The notes beneath the pieces were generated by a model. It saw only the letters and a list, made by a program, of their open reading frames with translations. It was not told the DNA's origin and ran no database searches. Made by a program: the position numbers and the translations under genes. Positions 33,799-43,371 of a stretch of DNA of 64,000 nt are shown here, in pieces. The stretch is from NCBI RefSeq assembly GCF_900112395.1, contig NZ_FOLN01000002.1, positions 62,001 through 126,000 on the forward strand. Reading direction: 5' to 3'. The stretch comes from Algibacter lectus. Lineage in GTDB: Bacteria > Bacteroidota > Bacteroidia > Flavobacteriales > Flavobacteriaceae. Position 1 is the stretch's first letter. Every line of letters starts with the position of its first letter.

Positions 33799-36177
33799 TT
33801 AATGTCTACGCCCAGAAAACTCCATGGCTTCACCTTTTCCAAAACCGTAGCTTACACCAAAAGTAATAAAACGACCGCGTTTTCGGCTGTTGTATAAATA
33901 AAACTCTGCTTGTGAAGTTTCCGATTGATTTACACGTGAAGCAAAAACATCTCGAACGCTCATATTTAATATTACTTTTCCCTTTAAAATCTTCTTTCGA
34001 AGACCTAGATCGGCATAAAGATTATCATAGGTTTCACCTTGTAAACTTTTAAATTTAGATTGGTAATCGCCAGACATTTCTAAATCGAAATCTAGAGGTA
34101 GTTTAAATTTTGTGGTTAAACTCGTCGTCCATCGGTTACCTTTAAAATCGAAAGACTCAGATTCGAAAACACCTTGTCTGTCAAAGAAATTTATATTGAA
34201 TTCGCCACTTAATGAAAACCAGTTTATAGGATTGTATTTTCCGTTAAATTCAAAACCAGTAGTGTTACTTGTTCCAATATTTTCAGGACGTGAAATACTT
34301 ACGTCATCTTCATATTCGGTAATGTTTTCAATAACATCGGTGGTATAACGGTTGTATAAACTGAAGTTTAAAGAGGCTTTTCCTATTTTATGAATACTGG
34401 TTAACTCATAAGAATTTGTATATTCCGGTTGTAAATCTGGATTTCCAGTAGAAATATTGAAGTTATTTCTAATATTAGAAAACGGATTTAATGATCGTAA
34501 ATTTGGCCGATTAATACGTCGTGAATAACCCGCTTGTAAAGAAAAATTATCACTAACAGTATAAGACGTATGCGCGCTAGGGAAGAGGTCTGTATAATTC
34601 TTGGAGTCCTTCTCATCGGTGGTTTCCAATAGGGTTTCAATTTGTGTGTCTTCTAAACGAATACCCATTTTAATACCCCATTTTTCACCTTCATAAGCAG
34701 CGGTAGTATAAACACCAAGTACATTTTGGTCAAAATTAAAAATATTTGTTAAATCGGTGTTATCGACCCAAACACCTTCTTCAAAATCGCTAACAGCAAA
34801 ATCGTTTGAGACTTGATTAATAACATATTGAGAACCTGTTTCTATAGTGTAATGCTCCAAAAAAGGATGCACATAATCTAATTTAAAAGTATAGTCTTCC
34901 AACTTGTAATCGGTTCTTGTATTTTGAAGTTCATCGGGCAAATCACCAATGCTAGTTGTATTATTAAAATTAGACGATTGATCTTTTCTAAAAGAACTTC
35001 CCAAAGCGCTAAAAAGTAAACTTTGATTTTCGTGACGTTTAAAATCCTTTTTATATTGCAATTCATAACGCAATTTTGGATTGGTAGCCTCAGTTTTTTC
35101 ATCACGAAGCCAAGCATCGGTAACACTATTGGAAGCATCTAAACCAGTATAGTGTTGTTGAGAACTTTGATCTTCAACCTCGTAAGCGTAAGATCCTGAA
35201 AGGGTAATCACGTTTCTGTCGTTAATATGATAATCGGTACCTATTAAAATATTACTGAATTTTTCGTCAAACTCACTATCTCCAATACTGTTTATTTCTG
35301 TATTGTTTACCAAGTCGCGGTTAATGCTTTCAGTTTCTCCAGGGTAAGTACGCAAGCCAAAACCTAACTGACTAAATAGATTAAACTTTTCGGTTCTACG
35401 GTTTAAGCTCAACCCGAAACTGTTACTATTTGGCACTCCAACATTTAATGACGCTGAACCATTTAAGCCTTTCTTTTCAGATTTTTTAATCACAATATTT
35501 ATAATACCAGAAGTACCTGCGGCATCATATTTAGCTGATGGATTAGTAATAACTTCTATTTTTTCAATCATATCGGCAGTAATAGTGCCAAGCGCATTAC
35601 CGTCGGCACTAGCTAGTACAGAGGGCTTCCCATTAATTAGAATTTGTACACCCGAATTTCCGCGTAAGCTAACCTCGCCTTCAATGCTCACATTTACAGA
35701 AGGCACATTATTTAAAACTTCTAGTGCACCGGCTCCTGTAGCACTTAAATCGGAACCGACGTTAAACACACGTTTATCTAATTTAAACTCGGTTTGCGAT
35801 TTTTCTGCTCTTACCAAAACTTCACCCAAAGATTCTAAATCTTCCGAGAGGCTAATGGTTTTTAGATCAATAATGTTATTTACTATATTAAAAGTTTTAA
35901 ACGTTTTGGTTGTAAAGCCTAAAAAGCTCACTTCAATGTAAAAATTATTAGCTTTCACATCTATGGAAAATATACCTTTTTCGTTAGTTATTGTTCCGGT
36001 TAGAGGTTTCTTAGTTTCACTATCTAATATCGATATGGTAGCGTATTCTATAGTTTGCTTACTTTCTGTTTCTATAACTTTTCCTTTAATTTCTATAGTT
36101 TTATTTTGAGCGTTACCCAAAATACTTCCTATAAAAAGGAAGAAATAAAGTATGTGTTTTAAACGGTTTAATATCAT
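33799..36177 (-). CDS. TonB-dependent outer-membrane receptor with carboxypeptidase-regulatory-like N-terminal domain
   Basis: The 792-residue protein has a signal peptide (about 1-22). A CarboxypepD_reg-like domain follows (about 27-115, IEYATISILDSETKKPLTGT, GFTTKTF), then a TonB plug (LINGKPSVLASADGNALGTI, IEVITNPSAKYDAAGTSG) and a C-terminal beta-barrel that ends in an aromatic-rich strand (FITFGVSYGFGKG). There is no SusD partner or glycan-degrading enzyme nearby, so it is not part of an obvious polysaccharide utilisation locus. The substrate is unknown. It is followed by a VanY-type lipoprotein in the same operon. Confidence 0.93.
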   Translation of the reverse strand: MILNRLKHILYFFLFIGSILGNAQNKTIEIKGKVIETESKQTIEYATISILDSETKKPLTGTITNEKGIFSIDVKANNFYIEVSFLGFTTKTFKTFNIVNNIIDLKTISLSEDLESLGEVLVRAEKSQTEFKLDKRVFNVGSDLSATGAGALEVLNNVPSVNVSIEGEVSLRGNSGVQILINGKPSVLASADGNALGTITADMIEKIEVITNPSAKYDAAGTSGIINIVIKKSEKKGLNGSASLNVGVPNSNSFGLSLNRRTEKFNLFSQLGFGLRTYPGETESINRDLVNNTEINSIGDSEFDEKFSNILIGTDYHINDRNVITLSGSYAYEVEDQSSQQHYTGLDASNSVTDAWLRDEKTEATNPKLRYELQYKKDFKRHENQSLLFSALGSSFRKDQSSNFNNTTSIGDLPDELQNTRTDYKLEDYTFKLDYVHPFLEHYTIETGSQYVINQVSNDFAVSDFEEGVWVDNTDLTNIFNFDQNVLGVYTTAAYEGEKWGIKMGIRLEDTQIETLLETTDEKDSKNYTDLFPSAHTSYTVSDNFSLQAGYSRRINRPNLRSLNPFSNIRNNFNISTGNPDLQPEYTNSYELTSIHKIGKASLNFSLYNRYTTDVIENITEYEDDVSISRPENIGTSNTTGFEFNGKYNPINWFSLSGEFNINFFDRQGVFESESFDFKGNRWTTSLTTKFKLPLDFDLEMSGDYQSKFKSLQGETYDNLYADLGLRKKILKGKVILNMSVRDVFASRVNQSETSQAEFYLYNSRKRGRFITFGVSYGFGKGEAMEFSGRRH

Positions 36178-36340
36178 TAAATGAGTTATTTGGCTATCTT
36201 ACAAATATAAAATGCATCGCTTTCTTTTTATGTTAATTTTGAAGCTTTTTTCTGAGGAATTTTAAAATATTTAGAAAAAAAAGACTCATTGGCGCAAGTA
36301 TTTAAGTTTTTTCTTATCTAAATAAAAAAACAGTGTAAAA

Positions 36341-37282
36341 ATGAATTATAAAACTACTTTATTAATAGGTGTAATTACTTTGTTTTATGGTTGTCACGCC
36401 CAAAAAAGCAATACAACTACAGAACAAAATGAAACTGAAATCTCTAATAATTATTTTGGAAATTATAACATTGACAACAGTACATATGGCACGAAAACCA
36501 CAATGTCTATAGAGGACGATTACCGGGTAATGACAACCAATGCGTTGCCAAACCACGCGACAGGAGAGTACCCTAGACAGGGAAACCCTAACACCATTTC
36601 TGCACAAAAAAAATCTTATAAAATTCCTTTGAAACCAACCTTTACAGGTGTAGCGAAATGGGTGAGAGAACCAGGTGTGGCTCTAAATGGTGTAAAGTTT
36701 GAACCAGAAACGGCAGAAATGGTAATTTGCGATAGTGGAGAGAATTTTAGAGTTGAAGCTGTACAAGATTTAATTAATTTAGGTTTAGATTTTAATAACG
36801 CACACGTTCAACCTACAGGAGAATATCACTATCACGGTATTTCGGAAGCGCTAGTAGAAGCTTTTGATTCTGGAGAAGATTTGGTGCATCTTGGTTTTGC
36901 CAAGGATGGTTTTCCTATTTATTATTCAAAAAGTGGAGCGTTTAAACCTAGTTTTCAAATAATAGACGGAATTTATTCTGCTACAGATTGTACGTATTCT
37001 AATCCTAAAACAAGTATGGATGTAGAGTTAGAAAATGATGAGTTTGATGGTACGTTCGTTTCAGATTGGGAATATGTTAAAGGTTTAGGGGATTTAGATG
37101 AGTGTAACGGTGTTTATGTTAATGGAGGTTATGTATATATGGTTACAGATTCATATCCATATGTAGGTCGTTGCTTAATGGGAGAATTTGAGGAAGAAAG
37201 ACATCCTGCTGGGCCTCCTCCAGGACAGGGTGGTAGAGGACAAAGACCACCAAGAGGGCAAGGGCAAAATCAAAGACGATAA
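36341..37282 (+). CDS. YHYH-domain lipoprotein
   Basis: The 313-residue protein has a lipoprotein signal ending LFYGC (Cys18). Its core includes the name-giving motif at residues 162-165 in GEYHYHGISEA, and surrounding segments (FKPSFQIIDGIYSATD, DECNGVYVNGGYVYMVTDS) that are characteristic of YHYH proteins. The family is of unknown function; histidines suggest metal binding. The last 30 residues are a Pro/Gly/Arg-rich tail (GPPPGQGGRGQRPPRGQG). It is exported and probably surface or periplasmic. It is divergent from the TonB receptor and followed by a terminator. Confidence 0.85.
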   Translation: MNYKTTLLIGVITLFYGCHAQKSNTTTEQNETEISNNYFGNYNIDNSTYGTKTTMSIEDDYRVMTTNALPNHATGEYPRQGNPNTISAQKKSYKIPLKPTFTGVAKWVREPGVALNGVKFEPETAEMVICDSGENFRVEAVQDLINLGLDFNNAHVQPTGEYHYHGISEALVEAFDSGEDLVHLGFAKDGFPIYYSKSGAFKPSFQIIDGIYSATDCTYSNPKTSMDVELENDEFDGTFVSDWEYVKGLGDLDECNGVYVNGGYVYMVTDSYPYVGRCLMGEFEEERHPAGPPPGQGGRGQRPPRGQGQNQRR

Positions 37283-37306
37283 AAAAATATTATATTTTAA
37301 GAGAGT

Positions 37307-37341
37307 AGGAATTATTTCAATATGAAATGGTTCCTTTTTTT
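37307..37341 (+). terminator. rho-independent terminator after the YHYH gene
   Basis: AGGAATTATTTC (37307-37318) pairs with GAAATGGTTCCT (37324-37335), interrupted by two central unpaired bases on each side. A run of T follows. Confidence 0.7.
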
Positions 37342-37392
37342 GTTTAGATTTTATAAGAGAAGAAATAACTAATATTTTAATAGCGGATAATT

Positions 37393-37421
37393 TTGTCTTT
37401 TATTAAAATAAACTATCTTTG
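37393..37421 (+). promoter_or_regulatory. promoter of the cupin-norZ-trHb operon
   Basis: TTG at 37393-37395, an 18-nt spacer and TATCTTTG at 37414-37421 match the Bacteroidota consensus well. The predicted transcript has a leader of about 125 nt, long for this genome. Confidence 0.7.
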
Positions 37422-37455
37422 CGAAGTAAAGTATTCATACAATTATCTATAATTG

Positions 37456-37489
37456 GGATTAAATAAAAGATAAAAAGGTCTTTTAATCC
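37456..37489 (+). promoter_or_regulatory. inverted repeat in the leader of the norZ operon
   Basis: GGATTAAA (37456-37463) is mirrored by TTTAATCC (37482-37489), with inner AGA/TCT pairing. It sits in the 5' leader, downstream of the predicted start, so it may act as a repressor operator or an RNA structure. It does not match NsrR, NorR or FNR sites that I know. Confidence 0.45.
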
Positions 37490-37551
37490 ATTATAGAGAA
37501 AAAGATTAAAAAATACAACAGTACATTACTAACACTTTAAATGAAATAATT

Positions 37552-37893
37552 ATGAAAACAGCATCACTTACAGAAGCACTTATTTATACCGAAGATAAAC
37601 CAAGTATAAGCTTATTATTAAAAACAGATACCACAAAAGAACTTAGAATTGTTTTAAAAAAAGGACAACTAATGAAGGAGCATAAAGCGCCATACCCAAT
37701 AATAGTTGAAATTTTTGAGGGTGAAATAGAATTTGGAGTAAACGGAGAACAAAAGATATTGAAAAAAGGAGCGCTCATAGCCTTAGACGCTAATGTGCCG
37801 CACGATTTAAATGGATTGCAAGATTCTATTGTTAGACTTTCCATTTCTATTGCAGATACCGTAGAACGTGTTGAAGACGTCGCAAAACTATAA
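37552..37893 (+). CDS. small cupin-domain protein
   Basis: The 113-residue protein is a single cupin barrel: a first motif around KKGQLMKEHKAPYPIIVEIFEGEIEF and a second around KGALIALDANVPHDLNGL. Some metal-ligand residues of enzymatic cupins are missing or ambiguous, so a binding or sensory role is possible. It lies 32 nt upstream of the NO reductase on the same strand, and the pairing recurs in Bacteroidota as far as I recall. It may protect or regulate the reductase or bind a related small molecule. Confidence 0.8.
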   Translation: MKTASLTEALIYTEDKPSISLLLKTDTTKELRIVLKKGQLMKEHKAPYPIIVEIFEGEIEFGVNGEQKILKKGALIALDANVPHDLNGLQDSIVRLSISIADTVERVEDVAKL

Positions 37894-37925
37894 TTATTTC
37901 TAGAAACTAATAAAAATCAATCATA

Positions 37926-40157
37926 ATGAAAAAAGTTTGGATCGCATTTTCCAGCGTCGTAATACTATCCTTTATCGCATTAATTTGGGTAGGGACAGAA
38001 GTTTATCAAAAACAACCGCCAATCCCTAAAACCGTTATCATACAAGAAACCGGCGAAACTGTATTTACTATAGAAGATATACAAACAGGACAAAACGTTT
38101 GGGAGTCTATTGGAGGTATGGAAGTCGGTTCTATTTGGGGACACGGTAGTTATGTTGCTCCCGATTGGAGTGCCGATTGGATCCATAAAGAAGCCGTTTT
38201 TTTACTAGAAACTTGGGCGCAAAGAGACTTTAATACAAGTTATGAAAGTTTAGGAGTTGAGCCAAAAGCAGCCCTGAAAGCGCGTTTAATTAAAACTATT
38301 AAAACAAACACGTATAACCCATCAAATAAAAGTGTTACGATTACAAAAGATCGGTACAGCGCTATTGTAGAAAACGCAAAACATTATGCTGATATTTTTT
38401 CGAACGGACACGAAAAATATGCTATTCCAGAAGGTGCTTTGGTAGACGTTGAAAAGTTAGGACAATTAAATGCATTTTTATTTTGGACCTCTTGGGCAGC
38501 AAGTACAAATCGTCCTGAAAAAGATTACACCTATACATCCAACTGGCCACACGAGCCATTAATTGGGAATACTATTACTGCCGATTCTCAAATTTGGTCT
38601 GGATTTTCAGTAGTGCTTTTACTTCTTTTTATAGGGGTTTTAACATATTACTACCTTAGAAAACATGAAAAAGGTGATGCTATTGTTCACCCAAAACAAG
38701 ATCCTTTAGATACACTTGTTCTTGTAAAATCTCAAAAATCGGTTTTAAAATACTTCATTGTGATTTCATTATTGATTGCCTTACAAGTTATTTTAGGTAC
38801 ATTAACTGTGCATTACACTGTAGAAGGTCAGGCCTTTTTTGGTATGGATTTATCTAGTATTTTACCATATTCTATTACCAGAACTTGGCATACACAATTA
38901 GCTGTATTTTGGATTGCTGCCACATGGTTAGCTACAGGTTTATTCTTGGCACCAATGATTAGCGGTAAAGAAATGAAATTTCAAGTATTTGGAATAAACT
39001 TCCTTTTTGGAGCTTTACTCGTTATTGTTTTAGGCTCATTAATAGGTGAGTGGTTAGGTGTGCACCAATTTTTAGATTTAACAACCAATTTCTTCTTTGG
39101 TCATCAAGGTTACGAGTACATGGACCTCGGTCGTTTCTGGCAAATATTTTTAGCAATTGGTCTTGTATTATGGGTAATTATGGTGGGCAGACACGTGGTT
39201 TTTGCTATTAAGAAAAACGACGATTCTAAACATTTATTAATCATACTATTGATTTCTGTAATTGCCATTGGTATGTTTTTCTTTTCAGGATTAATGTATG
39301 GTGAAAACAGTAGTTTACCAGTAATTAACTATTGGAGATGGTGGTTGGTTCACCTTTGGGTAGAAGGATTCTTTGAAGTTTTTGCAACCGTAATTATTGC
39401 TTTTATTTTCTTAAGAATGAAGATTCTTTCAGCGAAAACAGCTGGACGAGCTTCTATTGCATCGGCAACAATATTTTTGGCAGGTGGAATTATTGGAACA
39501 CTTCACCACTTATATTATTCGGGAACACCTGTACAAGCTATTGCTTTAGGAGCCACGTTTAGTGCTTTAGAAGTAGTGCCGTTAACATTAATGGGCTTTG
39601 AAATTCGCGAAAACTGGAATATTTTAAAAGAGCATAAATGGATGCAAAAATACAAATGGCCTATATTCTTTTTCATCGCTGTTTCTTTTTGGAATATGGT
39701 AGGTGCAGGTGTATTTGGTTTCTTAATAAATCCTCCAATTGCCTTGTATTATATTCAAGGTTTAAATACTACAGCAGTACACGCACACACCGCATTATTT
39801 GGAGTTTACGGGCTACTAGGTATGGGATTCATTATTATTTGTTTACGTTTTTATTCCGATCGTGTTTGGAATTCTAAAAAACTAAAACGTGCCTTTTGGT
39901 TGCTAAATATTGGTTTAGTTGCTATGGTTGTTTTTAGTATGTTACCTGTTGGAGTTATACAAGCATATACCTCGATAACAAAAGGATATTCGTTTGCTCG
40001 TAGTGCCGATTTATTATACTCTCCAACGGTACAAACTTTAAAATGGATGCGTATGATTGGTGATGTGATTTTCTCTGTGGGGATATTTTATTTCTGTTGG
40101 TTTACCATAGGAGAAACTATTTACTGCTTAAAAAGAAAAACTAATACTTTAAAATAG
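37926..40157 (+). CDS. norZ: quinol-dependent nitric oxide reductase, large single subunit
   Basis: The 743-residue membrane protein belongs to the haem-copper oxidase superfamily, qNOR branch. It has an N-terminal extension with a large periplasmic domain (VWESIGGMEVGSIWGHGSY) in place of a NorC partner, then about a dozen helices. The low-spin haem ligand region appears at ITRTWHTQLAVFWIAATW, the FeB histidines at GTLHHLYYSG, and the haem histidines at AVHAHTALFG. It reduces NO to N2O using quinol at the inner membrane. There are no other denitrification genes here, so detoxification is the likeliest role. It is followed directly (1 nt gap) by a truncated haemoglobin. Confidence 0.96.
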   Translation: MKKVWIAFSSVVILSFIALIWVGTEVYQKQPPIPKTVIIQETGETVFTIEDIQTGQNVWESIGGMEVGSIWGHGSYVAPDWSADWIHKEAVFLLETWAQRDFNTSYESLGVEPKAALKARLIKTIKTNTYNPSNKSVTITKDRYSAIVENAKHYADIFSNGHEKYAIPEGALVDVEKLGQLNAFLFWTSWAASTNRPEKDYTYTSNWPHEPLIGNTITADSQIWSGFSVVLLLLFIGVLTYYYLRKHEKGDAIVHPKQDPLDTLVLVKSQKSVLKYFIVISLLIALQVILGTLTVHYTVEGQAFFGMDLSSILPYSITRTWHTQLAVFWIAATWLATGLFLAPMISGKEMKFQVFGINFLFGALLVIVLGSLIGEWLGVHQFLDLTTNFFFGHQGYEYMDLGRFWQIFLAIGLVLWVIMVGRHVVFAIKKNDDSKHLLIILLISVIAIGMFFFSGLMYGENSSLPVINYWRWWLVHLWVEGFFEVFATVIIAFIFLRMKILSAKTAGRASIASATIFLAGGIIGTLHHLYYSGTPVQAIALGATFSALEVVPLTLMGFEIRENWNILKEHKWMQKYKWPIFFFIAVSFWNMVGAGVFGFLINPPIALYYIQGLNTTAVHAHTALFGVYGLLGMGFIIICLRFYSDRVWNSKKLKRAFWLLNIGLVAMVVFSMLPVGVIQAYTSITKGYSFARSADLLYSPTVQTLKWMRMIGDVIFSVGIFYFCWFTIGETIYCLKRKTNTLK

Positions 40158-40158
40158 A

Positions 40159-40560
40159 ATGAAGAACATAGAAAACAGAGGAGACGTAAATAAACTAGTA
40201 TCCGAGTTTTATACCATAATTAGAAAGGATAATATGTTAGGCCCCATTTTTAATCATCATTTAACTGATGAGCAATGGCCGACACATATTGAAAAACTTA
40301 CCAATTTTTGGGTTACTAATTTGTTCGGGGAAGTCTGTTTTAAAGGTAACCCAAGCAAAGCACATATTGAAGTTGATAAATACTTAAACCATGGTATGAA
40401 TCAAAATCATTTTAATCGATGGTTACAACTTTGGACTACAACGATTGATCGTTTGTTTATTGGTGCATTAGCAAAACGAGCAAAAGAAGCTTCGGAACGA
40501 ATGGCTATTGGGCAATTTGCTTATGTTTATAAAAATAGACCAGAACATTGTAAATTTTAA
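40159..40560 (+). CDS. group III truncated haemoglobin
   Basis: The 133-residue globin has the group III features: Tyr in the B helix (EFYTIIRKD), KLTNFWVTNLFG, and the proximal His in QNHFNRWLQLW, followed by the F/G/H helices. It binds O2 or NO, probably as an NO dioxygenase or a nitrosative-stress protein. It starts 1 nt after the norZ stop, so the two are expressed together, which strongly supports NO detoxification. It has no reductase domain and relies on an unidentified electron donor. Confidence 0.93.
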   Translation: MKNIENRGDVNKLVSEFYTIIRKDNMLGPIFNHHLTDEQWPTHIEKLTNFWVTNLFGEVCFKGNPSKAHIEVDKYLNHGMNQNHFNRWLQLWTTTIDRLFIGALAKRAKEASERMAIGQFAYVYKNRPEHCKF

Positions 40561-40726
40561 AAAATGAACACATAAACTGATTATTTAATTAATGTTCCTA
40601 GTAAAAACGGGTTCTTGAATTCAATGCTTAACTTATAAAAAACTAAAATCTAATTAAATGGATTTGTGGTTTAATACGGTGAAAGTTTTGAGTTTTAGAA
40701 TCTGTTTTTTTATTTACAAGAAATAA

Positions 40727-41623
40727 CTAAGCTCTAATACTAGAAGCGCAAGCACCTCGCTTAAGTAGCATATATTCACCATTATTTTTAAACTCACGAA
40801 TAGAAGTGCCTGCATAACGTTTAAAGGTTTTAGAAAGATGACTCACATCTGTAAAGCCTAATTCGTCTGCAATTTGAGTTAATGTAAAATCTGAGTTGAG
40901 TAAACGTATTTCTACTTGTTTTAGCTTTGCTTTGATTATATATTCTCGCAATGGCATGTTTACTTGTTTTTTGAAAAATTCACTAACATATGTTGGAGAC
41001 ATCATAAACACATCAGATAAGTTTTCAACTTTCAGTAATTCTGTTTTGTCAAGATTTTCGTTAATATAGGTTAGCATTTTAGTAATTCTATCATCCGAAT
41101 TATTTTTAGGCAATTCAAAATAACTACTCTTTTTAATATTTCGTATTAGTAACTCTAAAACACTAGTCATTAAGCTGGTTACAAGATTTATAGACGATTC
41201 TCCATAATTTCTAGATTCTTGTAAAATCATACTGATTAAGCTTTCTAGATGATTTCTGTCGACCTCATTTTTTATAATATCACCGGGTAATTGATTGTAG
41301 TTTGATAGTATATACGAGGCTTCTTTAAACCATTCATTTCTATCAATAGTAATGCGATTTATGTTTTTAAAGAATGAATCTGTGAATTTCAAAAACACAA
41401 ACTTTGTAGGTTGTTCAATAGAAAAAGAGTGACATTTTAAAGGTGGTAATAAAAAGATACTCCCTTTATTATACTGATGCTCGTTGTAGTTAATACATTG
41501 TGTGCCTTGACCTTCCTTTATCAAAACCAATTCGAAAAAGCTGTTTTTTACAGGGCGCTGTTTCCATTCTGTTAATTCTATTTCTTGTATTTCAAAAGGT
41601 TTATAAGCTTCAACTACTTCCAT
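40727..41623 (-). CDS. AraC-family transcriptional regulator
   Basis: The 298-residue protein has an N-terminal cupin-like ligand domain (about 15-110, LIKEGQGTQCINYNEHQYNK) and a C-terminal pair of helix-turn-helix motifs (about 190-290: DVFMMSPTYVSEFFKKQV and QIADELGFTDVSHLSKTFKRY). It probably senses a small molecule. It is divergent from the BCCT transporter (195 nt apart) and convergent with the trHb gene, so the transporter is the more likely target. The ligand is unknown. Confidence 0.92.
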   Translation of the reverse strand: MEVVEAYKPFEIQEIELTEWKQRPVKNSFFELVLIKEGQGTQCINYNEHQYNKGSIFLLPPLKCHSFSIEQPTKFVFLKFTDSFFKNINRITIDRNEWFKEASYILSNYNQLPGDIIKNEVDRNHLESLISMILQESRNYGESSINLVTSLMTSVLELLIRNIKKSSYFELPKNNSDDRITKMLTYINENLDKTELLKVENLSDVFMMSPTYVSEFFKKQVNMPLREYIIKAKLKQVEIRLLNSDFTLTQIADELGFTDVSHLSKTFKRYAGTSIREFKNNGEYMLLKRGACASSIRA

Positions 41624-41817
41624 TTCAGTATGATTTATTGAGAATTCTATTCAAATTTAGCTAAAAAAGAACTACGAATGTATATTTTCATACTTCAAAC
41701 CTTTATTTATACCATATTATCCTTTTGATATACATTTCCAGCCGACGTCTCACTGAAATCAAGCCATATTTAATCACATTTAAATACTAATCTCTATTTT
41801 TACAAAAAAGCTATAAT

Positions 41818-43323
41818 TTGATTTTAAAATATTTTAGAAAACATACCATTTTATCAGTTTCAATCAGCATCATATTTACTTTTACATTAATCGTGTTTTT
41901 TGCTACTGAAACGAGCTATAAAGCTATTGAAAGCACTTCTTTATGGGTTAGAAACTACTTTGGCTATTTTTACTTGTATTTAGGTTTTGGCTGTGTTTTA
42001 GCGCTATTAATTATAGCTTTTTCTAAATATGGGAAAATAAAATTGGGAAAACCATCATCCAAACCAGAATACTCGTTATGGTCTTGGACTGCTATGCTGT
42101 ATAGCGCAGGAATGGGTTCCGGAATTTTATTGAGAGCTGTGCAAGAACCGGTTTTTATGCATCAGAACCCACCGTTTAGTTCTAATTTATCTGCGGAAAC
42201 AGTAGCTCTAGAGTTTACGTTTTATCAATGGGGACTTACAGCTTGGGCATTTTATGGCTTATTTGCAGTTATAGTTGGTTACGCCTTACATGTTAAAAAG
42301 AAAAAAGTAAGAATCAGTTCGACCATTGAAGATTATTCTAAAAGTAAAACACTTAAAAACAGTGTCGATATTATAACCATTATTACAACGGTGTTTGGGC
42401 TAATTGCCGCAATTGGCTTAGGAACCACACAAATTAATGGTGGCTTAAACCATATTTCAAATCAAGATTTCGGACTAACAACAACCATAATTTTATGTGT
42501 GCTTATTTCTGCAATTGCTTGTTATTCGGCTTGGCAAGGTGTTAATAAAGGCATTAAAATATTTTCTAAATTAAATATTATTGTCACTTTCGCGATTTTG
42601 TTATTTATCTTTTTTACAAGCGATATAAAGGCTATTTTAATAGCATTTGTTACTTCAACCTATAATTACATAATCGATTTTGTACCTATGAGCTTAGCGC
42701 TTGGGGATTACAATCCGGGTTTAGATTTTTTAACAGGTTGGACCTTTTATTATTGGGCATTTTGGTTGGCTTGGGCACCGTTTACAGGAATATTTATTGC
42801 ACGTATTTCTAAGGGGCGTAGCATAAGGCAATTGCTACTGGGAGTTTTAATTATTCCATCATTAGGAACCTTTTTTTGGTTTTCAGTTTTTGGAACTTCG
42901 GCTTTTCAGTTAATAGAAAGTTGGGGGGCTTATAATAACGAGTTTGGCAATGTGTTTTCCTCAATTTTTGTGTTTTTTGAACATTATCCGTATGCCACAT
43001 TTTTAAATATAACATCTATTGTTTTATTGATTAGTTTTTTAATTACTTCAGTAGATTCTGCGGTATTTGTACTGAGTATGTTTACAGATAAAGGCGCTAA
43101 AAACCCGAGTAAAACACATCGTGTTATTTGGTCTGTTTTTATTTTATTAGCAACCATTGCTTTAGTGCTTTTAGGTAATATTAAAGCAGATATAAATGTA
43201 TTAGAAGCTGTGCAGCGCTTGTTAATTATCACGTCGCTGCCATTTTCGTTTTTCATAATAATTATGCTTATCTATTTTATAAAAGACATTTTGCAGCATA
43301 ACACGATAATTGATAAAACATAA
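41818..43323 (+). CDS. BCCT-family transporter
   Basis: The 501-residue protein has about twelve hydrophobic helices. The BCCT signatures are visible: WSWTAMLYSAGMGSGILLRA (the glycine-rich substrate helix, unusual in GSG where betaine transporters often have GIG) and WTFYYWAFWLAWAPFTGIF with IARISKGRS. The family moves betaine, carnitine, choline or ectoine with Na+ or H+. No internal Met lies near the N terminus; the TTG at 41818 is the best start. It is divergent from the AraC gene, which may regulate it. Confidence 0.88.
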   Translation: MILKYFRKHTILSVSISIIFTFTLIVFFATETSYKAIESTSLWVRNYFGYFYLYLGFGCVLALLIIAFSKYGKIKLGKPSSKPEYSLWSWTAMLYSAGMGSGILLRAVQEPVFMHQNPPFSSNLSAETVALEFTFYQWGLTAWAFYGLFAVIVGYALHVKKKKVRISSTIEDYSKSKTLKNSVDIITIITTVFGLIAAIGLGTTQINGGLNHISNQDFGLTTTIILCVLISAIACYSAWQGVNKGIKIFSKLNIIVTFAILLFIFFTSDIKAILIAFVTSTYNYIIDFVPMSLALGDYNPGLDFLTGWTFYYWAFWLAWAPFTGIFIARISKGRSIRQLLLGVLIIPSLGTFFWFSVFGTSAFQLIESWGAYNNEFGNVFSSIFVFFEHYPYATFLNITSIVLLISFLITSVDSAVFVLSMFTDKGAKNPSKTHRVIWSVFILLATIALVLLGNIKADINVLEAVQRLLIITSLPFSFFIIIMLIYFIKDILQHNTIIDKT

Positions 43324-43371
43324 CTGTTAGTTTTTACCATTTTTTACGATTAAACTTTAAAGGAATGAATC

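Noticed and set aside
35585-35941. Open frame of 118 codons antisense to the TonB receptor
   Set aside because: It mirrors the conserved plug region of the receptor and has low-complexity composition; there is no independent start or promoter.
33799-36177. Polysaccharide utilisation locus
   Set aside because: The TonB receptor lacks an adjacent SusD-like protein and carbohydrate-active enzymes.
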